DNA of 64,000 nt from Moorella sp. E308F. GTDB lineage: Bacteria; Bacillota; DSM-521; Neomoorellales; Neomoorellaceae. Every line of letters begins with the position of its first letter. Position 1 is the first letter of the stretch. The DNA lies in assembly GCF_006538365.1 (NCBI RefSeq), contig NZ_BJKN01000002.1:399119-463118 (forward strand), in the 5' to 3' direction. Of this stretch, positions 33,901 to 40,951 are shown piece by piece. The position numbers and the translations under genes are program-made. Below the pieces are notes generated by a model. That model saw only the letters and a list, made by a program, of their open reading frames with translations, did not search any database and had not been told where the DNA came from.

Positions 33901-34165
33901 ATTTGCCCTGATTGAGGGCGGCGAGGACCACGTCCGCCGCGCGGGATTTCGCGCCCTCAATGTCTCCGGGGTGGGAGGCCAGCCACCTGGCCCCCGAACG
34001 GGCGGCTTCCTCAACAACGTTTTTGGCGTCGGCCATGTGGCCGAACCACGCGAACCCCCAGGCGACGGCCATCAGGAGGGGTAGCAGGATGACCGCCGTC
34101 ACCACGGGGGAAGAGGCACGGGAATGGCGTAAGAAGCCGCTGAGGTGTAAAAAACGTTTACGCAA
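30938..34165 (-). CDS. TadE-like pseudopilin with giant Ig/repeat insertion
   Basis: 1075 aa. The N-terminal helix (SPVVTAVILLPLLMAVAWGF) and DAKNVVEEAARSGARWLA are TadE/TadG-like. The last 60 residues (YCRVTYHYPVPLQGLWKMLS) match the C-terminus of the plain TadE-like protein downstream. About 800 residues of Trp/Tyr-rich modules are inserted between. Among them are two nearly identical about 103-residue repeats (SSHRADVWSNPWSPPGG... WIDVSSYNVTRIKTRL) and two Ig-like domains of the NBR1/FW type (APPQPGKYRLVVDGVQEY; APSKPGTYTLEIDMVQEG). It is likely an adhesin displayed by the Flp pilus. TTG 34165 is eight bases after AAAGGGG. Confidence 0.78.
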   Translation of the reverse strand: MRKRFLHLSGFLRHSRASSPVVTAVILLPLLMAVAWGFAWFGHMADAKNVVEEAARSGARWLASHPGDIEGAKSRAADVVLAALNQGKSFIPGGAISQDSLNNVLVGRLIKTGNGYVINDRTRGPVKVKPASPGVKSQMDALAGKVVVADGDWAEANVFLAKVATTDPPETQAMQQVGGISGSQSGTQGSQTVNQTRRPGPFPAAVLAKYGQGIWGTGWAQGWPDPNAWWIWGQPGAGECALNGQEVTLTSPVWWTAGYDKYRLYAVADDWFNVRVDSTDVLQGSGQGVKTWDWEPGPRRPVQFVVTARNDYGPTGFLCTVKQTGWHWPVSYPPQSLSNGLVKYPEWTVPYAQWVTVTAKDRYGRAAPVYVGTGNAGSPQNISTSNALRLQVSSHRADVWSNPWSPPGGRKIKRIYVKGKSERNYDYGYVYGWNGSSWVLLAQRCSPGYNQEYDEWIDVSSYNVTRIKTRLTTDRSVLYSPTYVDVPVVETEASGWVATGNGTVQFYAYPNTKYFVCVGTGNGDTQSTGGALRVQVSSHRADVWSNPWSPPGGGKIKRIHVKGKSERNYDYGYVYGWNGSSWVLLAQRCSPGYNQEYDEWIDVSSYNVTRIKTRLTTDRSVLYSPTYVDVPVVEVEAQSGQGYDVTVNLDGGVVLHSDSSWTYTPVDGVAYGAATLPQRVVPGGEFTVKISATNLARKEWFASRPSWWPGNWNSPDSWRTNFSYHWYDDKGNLVVQDGLRTGLPQTVQPGGSANLDLKVKAPPQPGKYRLVVDGVQEYCAWFGPLQGVNWPTLEAWIDVGGIDYAVSYNPAWAPKYMEAGKTYNLQITARNDGGLTWTPQGRFGLSYHWYDKNTGRVVVWDGSRDYVDYAVAPGQSYTFNLPVKAPSKPGTYTLEIDMVQEGVTWFKDKGCPVLRADVEVPQGDVLKGPLTFDGEDYWVGNTIVRSAGPDLSRFAGMNAVLWGQNTGQVERFFRVKSIQEYAPDDWSALVTFDPDKDVLCNDPNRGDPQAQAGDPVSKPRTDNFAYCRVTYHYPVPLQGLWKMLSHTGVPAWRGEEPPSRRVVGEAYFVSGEAGK
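32266..33007 (-). repeat. near-identical 310-bp direct repeat pair, 432 bp apart
   Basis: The blocks 32266-32575 and 32698-33007 differ at only a few bases (for example near 32487, 32517, 32542 and 32563 against their partners). Homogenised coding repeats of this sort allow unequal recombination, so repeat number can vary. Confidence 0.85.
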
Positions 34166-34170
34166 GCGGG

Positions 34171-34875
34171 TCACCCCTTTCTTTTTTTAAGTCGTTTCCA
34201 GCATATCAAAACTTCGTTGCGCGGCGGCACCGGAGGAAACCGCTTTACCTTCACTTCCGGGAACGCCGCCTTAAAAGCCGCAACTGCGGCGGCCTGCTTC
34301 CGGTCGAAAGGGTGGATTCTGGTCGTGTTCACCGCCGCAGTCCCGCCGGGCACCACGGCATGTCTCACTAAGGGGGCCAATTCCCCTAGCCAGAATGGCG
34401 TATGCCCGCGGTCGAAAATGTCTATAAAAACAAAGGCGAACCGACCTTCCGCCGCTTGGCGCAGGTACGCCAGGGCGTCTTCCCGGACCACCTCGACATG
34501 CGGCGGCAGGGCGAAATACCGCCGGGCGGCCTCTTCCGCCGCCGGGTCGGGGTCCACGGCGACCACATTGACTCCCGGCCGCAAAGAGAGGGCGACGTGG
34601 GCGAACGCCCCGCCGCCAAGGCCGAGGATCAGCACGTCGCCGGAGGGGGGGCATTCGGCTAAAGCCTCCGCCGCCGCTTTCAGCGGGAAAGTGCGGGGCG
34701 TGGACGGATCGCGGCGGTCGAGCACGGTCTGCACGGTAAAGAGGCTGGAACGGAGGTGCCGCCGCGGCGCCCACACGGCGTCCGTCACATAGAGGGAACC
34801 GAAAACTTCGCTGGAAATTTCGGCCACCGACTTTTCGCCCACCAGCGCGAAGCAGACACGCTTCAAAAGCTCCAA
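34171..34875 (-). CDS. spermidine-synthase-like SAM-dependent methyltransferase fold protein
   Basis: 234 aa from TTG 34875 (GGGGGTGG upstream, just past the peptidase stop). It has a short N-terminal beta domain (VFGSLYVTDAVWAPRRHLRS) and a Rossmann core with DVLILGLGGGAFAHV, NVVAVDPDP and FVFIDIFDRG. This layout is shared by spermidine synthases and related methyl- or aminopropyl-transferases. The polyamine synthase motif is not complete, so substrate is open. Its place between the Tad peptidase and TadE-like genes suggests modification linked to the pilus. Confidence 0.7.
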   Translation of the reverse strand: MELLKRVCFALVGEKSVAEISSEVFGSLYVTDAVWAPRRHLRSSLFTVQTVLDRRDPSTPRTFPLKAAAEALAECPPSGDVLILGLGGGAFAHVALSLRPGVNVVAVDPDPAAEEAARRYFALPPHVEVVREDALAYLRQAAEGRFAFVFIDIFDRGHTPFWLGELAPLVRHAVVPGGTAAVNTTRIHPFDRKQAAAVAAFKAAFPEVKVKRFPPVPPRNEVLICWKRLKKRKG

Positions 34876-34877
34876 AG

Positions 34878-35414
34878 TTAAACCACCCCCAAACCAAGAA
34901 GGACTGACGCCGCGACGAACCCCGCACACAGGAACGGCCCGAAAGGAACAGGGTCGAACCCGGAGGGAACGTCTTCCTGCCTCAGCCTGCCGCCCAATAA
35001 GATAAAGAACAGAGCCTTCTTTTCCTCCGCCAGCCACCGCCGGAGCCCGGCGCGGCGGACCCGCATAGGCACCACGGCGGCCAAGAGCAGCCCGCACCCC
35101 AGGGCCAGCCCGAGGAAAGCCGCGTCCGCCCCGCCCAGCGGGCCGAGGGCGGCGAACAGCTTCGCGTCCCCTTCGGCGAAGACCCCGAGCGTCCAGAGGA
35201 AAAAGCCCGCAAAAAAGCATACCCCCAGCGTTTCGGCGGCAGGAACCGCCCGTCCCGAGGCGGCCCCCAGCAAAAGGCCCAAAAGCATCGCCGGGTAGGT
35301 GAGCCAATTCGGGATGGTCATGGTGCGGGCGTCCCAAACCGCCGCGACGGCGGCGACGGCGGCCGCCGCCAGCGCCCCGGCGAAACTAACGGTCGAAACG
35401 GTCAAGACGTTCAA
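34878..35414 (-). CDS. tadV: short prepilin peptidase (CpaA/TadV)
   Basis: 178 aa, six or so membrane helices, A24A family without the zinc-binding N-terminal domain. The catalytic aspartates are in VWDARTMTIPNWLT and AEGDAKL (GxGD-like). CpaA/TadV enzymes cleave Flp and TadE-type prepilins. Its substrates here would be the genes at 36754-37485 and the TadE/TadG-like proteins. The gene overlaps the end of the methyltransferase gene upstream. Confidence 0.88.
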   Translation of the reverse strand: MNVLTVSTVSFAGALAAAAVAAVAAVWDARTMTIPNWLTYPAMLLGLLLGAASGRAVPAAETLGVCFFAGFFLWTLGVFAEGDAKLFAALGPLGGADAAFLGLALGCGLLLAAVVPMRVRRAGLRRWLAEEKKALFFILLGGRLRQEDVPSGFDPVPFGPFLCAGFVAASVLLGLGVV

Positions 35415-36108
35415 AAACCGCCACCTCGCTCAAGCCGAAAGGGAGCCGCAGCCTGGCGTCGAGCGAGAGCGCCCTCTCGGCCAAAATGTCCAGGAAACCC
35501 GGCAGCCTCGATGGGCCGCCGCCCCCGGCCGCCCGTGCCAGCGCGGCCGCCGGAAGGAACAAAGAGACGAAGAACCGCCGCTCTGCGAGGACGAACCCGT
35601 GCCGTCTCGCGGCACGCTCCAATTCCCCTTTCCGGTACCTCCGGTAATGCCCGCAAGCCTCATCGTGGGCCGACCACAGCCGCGGGTGCAAGGGTACGGA
35701 GGCGAAGAGCAGCCCGCCGGGCCTCAATACGCGCCTTGCTTCCGCCAGGGCCGTGCCATCGTCAGGTAGATGCTCCAGCACGTCGAACATGCACACAGCA
35801 TCGAAATGCCCGTCCGGGTAAGGCAATTCTTCCGCCCTTCCGGACACGGCCCGCACGCCGTTCGCCATGGCGGACTTCCGCAGCGCCGGGTCGGGCTCGA
35901 CCCCGTGCCATTCGTATTGCGGAAAGTACCCCGCCAGCCACCCGTCCCCGCAGCCCACGTCCATCACCCGGCTTCCCGCCGCGGGCAGGTGTCGGGCGAC
36001 GACGCTGGACAGGAAACGCCGCCTGGCGCGGAAATACCAGGAATGGCCGGAGAAAAGCTCCCGGCGAACTTTCGCCGGATCTCCAGCAATTCCCGGAACA
36101 TCCTCCAC
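35386..36108 (-). CDS. class I SAM methyltransferase
   Basis: About 240 aa from GTG 36108; ATG 36153 is the alternative, and both lie inside the 3' end of the glycosyltransferase gene. Motif I is MDVGCGDGWLAGYF, with the acidic residue in HGVEPDP and motif III in MFDVLEHLPDD, as in UbiE/Methyltransf_11 proteins often found with glycosyltransferases. The N-terminus GHSWYFRARRRFL is typical of that group. The about 145-bp overlap with the upstream gene is unusually long. Substrate unknown; glycan or lipid-carrier modification is plausible. Confidence 0.78.
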   Translation of the reverse strand: MEDVPGIAGDPAKVRRELFSGHSWYFRARRRFLSSVVARHLPAAGSRVMDVGCGDGWLAGYFPQYEWHGVEPDPALRKSAMANGVRAVSGRAEELPYPDGHFDAVCMFDVLEHLPDDGTALAEARRVLRPGGLLFASVPLHPRLWSAHDEACGHYRRYRKGELERAARRHGFVLAERRFFVSLFLPAAALARAAGGGGPSRLPGFLDILAERALSLDARLRLPFGLSEVAVFERLDRFDR

Positions 36109-36737
36109 CCGTCCCGCAACAGCCTCACTTTCGAGCCCGGCCTGTCGCGCCATTCCACACCCACCTCTTTTACGACCAGCCCCAGCCGCCGGGCCAGGAG
36201 CAGGATTTCTACGTCGAAACAGTATCCACGGCATCCGGCGCGGGAAAAAAGCGCCCTCGCGGCGTACCCCTTAAACAGCTTGAAGCCGCACTGGGTGTCG
36301 CGGTAGGGTAGCCCGGTCATGAGCCGCGCCAGAAGGTTGAACGCTCTCCCCGCCGCTTTCCGCTTGAAAGAAGCCCTCCATACCTTCGCCCCCGTCGCCT
36401 CGCGGGAGCCGACGGCTACATCCGCCCCACCCGCAAGCGCCGCTTCTAGTTTCGGTAATTCCGTAATCGGCGCCGCCAAGTCGGCGTCCGTAACCAGCAC
36501 CATGTCGCCCCTGGAAGCGAGGACGCCGGATTTCACCGCCGCGCCTTTTCCCATGTTGGCCGGGTGGCGGACCACCCGGCAGCCGTGACGCCCCGCGACA
36601 TCAGCCGTGCGGTCGGAAGAGCCATCGTCGACCACAACAATTTCATATTCCTGCCCCGCGAGGTGTCCCCGCAAAACCTTAAGGACGTCCGGCAAACGGT
36701 CCTCTTCGTCGTACGCGGGTATTACTACGCTCAACAT
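35964..36737 (-). CDS. GT2 glycosyltransferase, dolichyl/undecaprenyl-phosphate sugar type
   Basis: 257 aa. MLSVVIPAYDEEDRLP, VVVDDGSSD and LVTDADLAAP are the nucleotide-sugar and metal sites of GT2 enzymes. GLPYRDTQCGFKLFKG is the signature of the Dpm1/Alg5-like group that load a sugar onto a polyprenyl phosphate. The last about 35 residues run out of the family homology into the overlapping methyltransferase gene. With the GT-C protein at 37585 it could supply sugar for pilin glycosylation. AAAGGACGG precedes ATG 36737. Confidence 0.85.
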   Translation of the reverse strand: MLSVVIPAYDEEDRLPDVLKVLRGHLAGQEYEIVVVDDGSSDRTADVAGRHGCRVVRHPANMGKGAAVKSGVLASRGDMVLVTDADLAAPITELPKLEAALAGGADVAVGSREATGAKVWRASFKRKAAGRAFNLLARLMTGLPYRDTQCGFKLFKGYAARALFSRAGCRGYCFDVEILLLARRLGLVVKEVGVEWRDRPGSKVRLLRDGWRMFRELLEIRRKFAGSFSPAIPGISAPGGVSCPASSPDTCPRREAG

Positions 36738-36753
36738 GATGCTAGCCGTCCTT

Positions 36754-36918
36754 TCACTGGCCCGCCAGGGAATTGCCCATCTTCTGGGCGGCTGTTTTCA
36801 AACCGGGGCCTATATATTTCCATACCGTCACAGCCATGATGACCCCGATGATCAGCACCACCATCCAGGGTACGGCTTCCCCCCGGTCGCTCCGCAGAAA
36901 ACGCAAAATTTTAGACAT
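36754..36918 (-). CDS. small Flp-pilin-like protein
   Basis: 54 aa: MSKILRFLRSDRGEAVPWMV then VLIIGVIMAVTVWKYIG and a short amphipathic tail. GEAVPWMVVLIIG resembles the GEAVTWIVLVIIG core of the two Flp pilins just upstream, but the rest differs. It could be a minor pilin or an assembly peptide. GGGGGGATAAGCG precedes ATG 36918. A terminator lies between it and the Flp genes. Confidence 0.75.
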   Translation of the reverse strand: MSKILRFLRSDRGEAVPWMVVLIIGVIMAVTVWKYIGPGLKTAAQKMGNSLAGQ

Positions 36919-36955
36919 CGCTTATCCCCCCGGAAAAATGATTTTGAAAAAAAAA

Positions 36956-36980
36956 GCCCGGTCTCACGAAAAGACCGGGC
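36956..36980 (-). terminator. terminator after the Flp pilin pair
   Basis: GCCCGGTCT pairs with AGACCGGGC over seven bases, with nine T residues following on the minus strand. Strong termination here would keep Flp pilin transcripts abundant relative to the genes downstream. Confidence 0.92.
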
Positions 36981-36999
36981 CGTTCCGGGTACGCCGACG

Positions 37000-37197
37000 C
37001 TATTGAATGCGTACAGTGTTAAGGCCGCTCGCAGCGTTGTTCGCAGCGCCGCTTATCTCGTTGCCCACGTTACCGGGCGAGGACTTGAATTTCAGGAACG
37101 CCGCCACCGCGAGGATCACGCCGATGATGACCAGCACGATCCACGTGACGGCCTCGCCCCTGTCGCCCTTGAGGAAGTGTTTCAGCAGATTGAACAC
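37000..37197 (-). CDS. flp: Flp pilin 1
   Basis: 65 aa from GTG 37197 with AGGAGGTGA upstream. Leader MFNLLKHFLKGDRG is followed by EAVTWIVLVIIGVILAVAAF, a Flp-type prepilin with Glu right after the Gly, then KFKSSPGNVGNEISGAANNA. Nearly identical to the copy at 37288. It should be cut by TadV and polymerised by TadA/B/C. Confidence 0.88.
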   Translation of the reverse strand: MFNLLKHFLKGDRGEAVTWIVLVIIGVILAVAAFLKFKSSPGNVGNEISGAANNAASGLNTVRIQ

Positions 37198-37287
37198 TTG
37201 GGTTCACCTCCTGTAAAATGTTTTAAATAAAAAAACCAGGGTGATCAGATTTTTTTGTGTGCGGTTGTTTAAAATAAACTGAACCAA

Positions 37288-37485
37288 CTATTGAATTTTT
37301 ACTGCGTTCAAACCTTGGGCAGCGTTGCTTGCCGCGCCGCTTATCTCGTTGCCCACGTTGCCAGGTGAGGACTTGAATTTCAAGAACGCGGCCACCGCGA
37401 GGATCACGCCGATGATGACCAGCACGATCCACGTGACGGCTTCGCCCCTGTCGCCCTTGAGGAAATGCTTCAGCAGATTGAACAC
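37288..37485 (-). CDS. flp: Flp pilin 2
   Basis: 65 aa from GTG 37485 with GGAGGCGA upstream. Same leader and helix as Flp 1; they differ only in the last about 15 residues (GAASNAAQGLNAVKIQ against GAANNAASGLNTVRIQ). A recent tandem duplication with 288-bp period. The two may vary the pilus surface or simply raise dosage. Confidence 0.88.
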   Translation of the reverse strand: MFNLLKHFLKGDRGEAVTWIVLVIIGVILAVAAFLKFKSSPGNVGNEISGAASNAAQGLNAVKIQ

Positions 37486-37520
37486 TTGAGTTCGCCTCCT
37501 TTCCATATATTTCAAAAAAG

Positions 37521-37543
37521 AAAGGCCAGATTGCCTGGCTTTT
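37521..37543 (-). terminator. terminator after the GT-C gene
   Basis: AAAGGCCAG pairs with CTGGCTTTT (one wobble). The minus strand continues with TCTTTTTTG. It separates the Tad machinery transcript from the Flp pilins, which then need their own promoter. Confidence 0.75.
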
Positions 37544-37584
37544 CTTTTTTTTTTTGCGCCGCCGTTTTAGAAAAACTCAAGTGG

Positions 37585-39021
37585 CTATTGAATATTGGCC
37601 GCATTCAAACCTTTGCTTCCCGGCCCGACCGTGCGGGCGAACACCACCGCCGCATTGTCCCTGTAGACTTCCCGCCAATCAGGATTACGGGATAGGTACA
37701 GGGCCATCCAGGAATCGGACGGCATCAGCACCGTTTTAACCCCCCACTTGGCGAACACCGCGTCCGGCTCCGGCGGCCGGAGGATCCCTTCGGCCCGGTC
37801 GTAGTCGTCCATCACGCCCGATCCGGAAAGCACGTACATATCCGCCCGGCCGTCGATGAACGGCTCGACCCCCCGCCAGATCAGATACCCTCCCCAGGTA
37901 TAGTAGTTGAACACCCGGCCCGTCAAACCTTCCCTTACCATATAGGACACAGCGGCCTCGGGAAAACCGCTACCGGGCCATGCGGGCGGCGGGGAAGAGA
38001 CGGTGGCCGTAAGCCCCAACGCCGTCAGGACGAGTGCCGTCGCAGCCGCGATTTTCATGCCCGGACCGGAGAAACGCGCCGCCAGCGCCGGGGCAGCCGC
38101 GGCGGGCCAGAGCACGGCGAAAACGGCAAGGTGCCGCATGGAGACGAGGCCCGCCAGGAACGCCCCGGCGGCCAGGAGGCGGAACGCGGCGTCGCCGCGC
38201 GGCAGGAGGAACAGCAATATCGCCGCCGCCAATACAGGGAGCATAAAAGGCGAGTGGAAATCCGGCGACAGCCACTCGTTTATGGTGTTGATCATTTCCG
38301 GGTGCGAACCGACCTTTAAGGCGAACCCCCACACGCCGAAGCCCCATGGGTTCAGTCCCGTGGCCAGAAAACTTGCGGCCGCGCCCGCGAATTGGCGGGC
38401 AACGACGCCCTGCTTTTTCGCAAGGGCGTCGGCGGACAGCATGACGATCCCCATCAGGGGACCCAGCGGCGCGGAAGCGTGGACGTTCGCCCAGACGGCC
38501 GCCAGGACGGGTAAACACGCGGCGGCCCAACGTTTTTCCCGCGCCAGGTCCAGGAGCCAGAGCCATGCCGTAAGAAAACTCAGGGCGAGCACGTGCGGCC
38601 TCGCGCTTATAAAAGCCGCGAGGGACGCGAGGGAAACGGGGGCACACGCCAGCGACCATGCCGGACTGCCGGACCGCCGCGCCGCTAAAAGGAAAGAAAA
38701 CGCCGCCGCCAGGGCCACCCCAGCGGCCGTTAAGACCCACAAGCCGCGCGTGCCGCAGACGCGCCACAAGACGGCGGCAAGGATTTCCCACAGCCACTCG
38801 TGGGCGTGCCAGGGGGCGCCGGGGGCCGTCCAGGAGAACGGGTCGGCTTTCGGGATTTCCTTGAGGGAGAGGACCCATTCCCCGACTTTCAAGTGCCAGA
38901 AGGTGTCGCCCTGTACCAGCGAACCGCCGCAAGCCGCCGTCGCGGCCATCGCAAGGGCTGCGACGGCCAGCAGGCATAAGGCGGTGATTATTTTGTCTTT
39001 CAGAAAACCGCTTTTTATCAT
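37585..39021 (-). CDS. GT-C type membrane glycosyltransferase-like protein
   Basis: 478 aa, about ten membrane helices. The first loop has GDTFWHLKVGEWVL and PWHAHEWLWEIL, and a C-terminal domain has VFNYYTWGGYLIWRG and FIDGRADMY. This arrangement is typical of GT-C relatives in Gram-positive envelopes. It overlaps the TadG-like gene at its start (ATGA) and precedes the Flp pilins. A role in pilin glycosylation with the GT2 enzyme is inference. Its last residues, KGLNAANIQ, resemble the Flp pilin tail QGLNAVKIQ. Confidence 0.75.
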   Translation of the reverse strand: MIKSGFLKDKIITALCLLAVAALAMAATAACGGSLVQGDTFWHLKVGEWVLSLKEIPKADPFSWTAPGAPWHAHEWLWEILAAVLWRVCGTRGLWVLTAAGVALAAAFSFLLAARRSGSPAWSLACAPVSLASLAAFISARPHVLALSFLTAWLWLLDLAREKRWAAACLPVLAAVWANVHASAPLGPLMGIVMLSADALAKKQGVVARQFAGAAASFLATGLNPWGFGVWGFALKVGSHPEMINTINEWLSPDFHSPFMLPVLAAAILLFLLPRGDAAFRLLAAGAFLAGLVSMRHLAVFAVLWPAAAAPALAARFSGPGMKIAAATALVLTALGLTATVSSPPPAWPGSGFPEAAVSYMVREGLTGRVFNYYTWGGYLIWRGVEPFIDGRADMYVLSGSGVMDDYDRAEGILRPPEPDAVFAKWGVKTVLMPSDSWMALYLSRNPDWREVYRDNAAVVFARTVGPGSKGLNAANIQ

Positions 39022-39704
39022 TGCGCCGGGATAGCCTGGGCCACCCCCTTACCGGCCACCTTCACCGCCCCGCTCCATCCTGCGGGCCTGGGGGCGGAAG
39101 CGAGGGATTGGAAAACGTCCTGCCCGCTTATCATCCTGAAGAGCGGCACGAGCAGGTACGACCTCGCCCCGGCTTCCGCGCGGGATACCTTGTATTGGTC
39201 GTAGTAGACCGACCCGTCGCGGGCGTATTTTGGCGCGGACCAATCCACGTCCGCCTCGAAAGCGTAGCCGGCGGTCGGGTTGGGCACAGCCCCGGCAACC
39301 GGCGGACAAGCGATGTCCTGTACGGGCACCTTTTCGCCCGTCAGGTTCCGCCGGAAAGCTGCCGCGGCGGCGTTCCACGCTTGTACGGCTTTTTGCCGTA
39401 GGTCGCAGTGATACCCGACGACTTTCGCTTCCACCTTCACGGCCCTGTCGGGGTCGGTGGTCACGTTGCCGTTTCCGTCGTACATCACGTATTCGTATTC
39501 CGGCACGATCTCCGCTTGCATCGCCCCGGCTAGGGCAGCGGCGTCGGCAGCCGTCTGCAGTCTGGCCTGGACGGCGTGCGCCCTGGCGTAGTCGAACCCC
39601 AGCACGCCGATTACGCACGAAAGTACGATGAGGAGCAGGATCAATACGGCCGTGCCGCGCTCGCCGGAAAAGAAATACCTGATCCGTCCGGACACCTTTA
39701 TCAT
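39018..39704 (-). CDS. TadG-like protein
   Basis: 228 aa from ATG 39704, overlapping the upstream stop as ATGA behind GGAGGTGG. ERGTAVLILLLIVLSCVIGV and DYARAHAVQARLQTAADAAALAGAM are the TadE/TadG_N signature. No von Willebrand A domain is present, so it is shorter than classical TadG. The secreted part has YEYVMYDGNGNVTTDPDRA and ends QAIPAQ. It is probably a minor Flp pilus component. Confidence 0.8.
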   Translation of the reverse strand: MIKVSGRIRYFFSGERGTAVLILLLIVLSCVIGVLGFDYARAHAVQARLQTAADAAALAGAMQAEIVPEYEYVMYDGNGNVTTDPDRAVKVEAKVVGYHCDLRQKAVQAWNAAAAAFRRNLTGEKVPVQDIACPPVAGAVPNPTAGYAFEADVDWSAPKYARDGSVYYDQYKVSRAEAGARSYLLVPLFRMISGQDVFQSLASAPRPAGWSGAVKVAGKGVAQAIPAQ

Positions 39705-40048
39705 TTTCCACCTCCGACCTTCCTGATCGCCGAGAACAATTCCAACGACGCCGCGCCCGCGGCGTTCGCCGCCCACGCCACCAACGCCCACGCCAGGACA
39801 GGCTGGTGGACGGCCCTGACCGAAAATGCACCCACGGCCAGGGAAACGACGGACAGGGCCACCAGGCTCGCCCCGGCCCGCCCCAGGACCGGGGTGAGAA
39901 AGCAGCGCAACACGGCGTGTCCCGCCGTCACAAGCAGGAAGAGAAAAGGAACGCCCTGTACGGCGACCAGCGTCCAATTGCTGAATTCGGCGACTTTCTG
40001 GGCCAGGTAGAAATCGCCGCCGTTTTGCAATGCGGAAAAAGGGTCCAC
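39701..40048 (-). CDS. small polytopic membrane protein of the Tad locus
   Basis: 115 aa with three hydrophobic segments (VQGVPFLFLLVTAGHAVL; ASLVALSVVSLAVGAF; AWALVAWAANAAGAASL). I do not recognise the family. It lies between tadC and the TadG-like gene with a four-base overlap, so it is translated with the pilus genes. GTG 40048 is close to GGGGTGAGAG. Confidence 0.65.
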   Translation of the reverse strand: MDPFSALQNGGDFYLAQKVAEFSNWTLVAVQGVPFLFLLVTAGHAVLRCFLTPVLGRAGASLVALSVVSLAVGAFSVRAVHQPVLAWALVAWAANAAGAASLELFSAIRKVGGGK

Positions 40049-40074
40049 CTTCTCTCACCCCACAATGCTTGCGT

Positions 40075-40932
40075 TCAATGGAACGGGTTCTGCTGGGCCA
40101 AAGAGATGAGCATAGGGGCGAGGGTGCAGATTATCGTCGGCAGCGCCATGACGAACACGGCAAGATACAGCTTTTGTTCCGCGCTTTTGGCCTGGCCCAC
40201 TATTTCGGCCTTGCGGCGTTCCCTGGCGTCTTTCACCGCTTCCGAAAGTTTCCCCGCCACCGAAGCGCCGTAGCGCTGGGCCTGGATGACCGTTGTGGCC
40301 AACCTCTGCGCGTCCAGAAGGCCCGTCCGGGCGGCGAAATTTTTCAGCACTTCTTCCAGGGGCGCGTTGTACCTGGCCTCCTCGACCGCGCGCCGCAATT
40401 CTTCGCGCAAAGCCGAACGCTTCTCGGTGATCCCGCCGGACGCCCATTCCAGGGCGGCCCTCAATTCAAGTCCGGCCGACAGGGCCGTGGCCAGCCTGGA
40501 CGCCACCATGATAAATTCCCTCTTCATCGCTTTACGCCGTTCGCTGATCAGAAAAGAAAGCCACCAGTCCGGCAATTTGATGAAGACCACAGGGATAAAG
40601 GCTAACATATTCGAGGAAAAGACGCCCAGCAGGGCGGACGCGGCCGCCAGCCCTATCAGGCCGAAACGCAGGGTGTCGAACGCTTCCGGGCTGAAGCCGT
40701 AGGGGTTTCCTGCCAGGGCGAGCTTTTCTTCCACGTCCGGCGGGCCGGCGAGCTTCTGCAGCCACGGGTGGTATATCAACAGCCTGGTGAAAAACCGGGA
40801 AGCCGTCTCAGAAAACGGCGGCGAATGCGCGGCCAGGTCGAAAGCCGTGACGGAGACGCGGAGCCCGGCCGCGACCGCAAGGCAGAAGACGAACGCCGCC
40901 GCGAAAAAAGGTACGGAAACAGGGACGTTCAT
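40075..40932 (-). CDS. tadC: TadC platform protein
   Basis: 285 aa of the GspF/T2SSF family. A membrane pair lies near residues 85-120, a cytoplasmic helical domain (MKREFIMVASRLATALSAGL; YGASVAGKLSEAVKDARERR) follows, and a final helix (LYLAVFVMALPTIICTLAPM) ends the protein. TadB and TadC form the inner-membrane base of the Flp pilus. ATG 40932 follows AAAGGCGG; an upstream start at 40965 would overlap tadB. Confidence 0.9.
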   Translation of the reverse strand: MNVPVSVPFFAAAFVFCLAVAAGLRVSVTAFDLAAHSPPFSETASRFFTRLLIYHPWLQKLAGPPDVEEKLALAGNPYGFSPEAFDTLRFGLIGLAAASALLGVFSSNMLAFIPVVFIKLPDWWLSFLISERRKAMKREFIMVASRLATALSAGLELRAALEWASGGITEKRSALREELRRAVEEARYNAPLEEVLKNFAARTGLLDAQRLATTVIQAQRYGASVAGKLSEAVKDARERRKAEIVGQAKSAEQKLYLAVFVMALPTIICTLAPMLISLAQQNPFH

Positions 40933-40951
40933 AAAAACCGCCGCCTTTCTT

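Noticed and set aside
34171-35337. Longer form of the spermidine-synthase-like gene
   Set aside because: The extension is an out-of-frame read of the tadV gene; TTG 34875 has a ribosome site.
36108-36234. Methyltransferase start at 36234
   Set aside because: That extension reads the glycosyltransferase gene in the wrong frame and shows no methyltransferase similarity.
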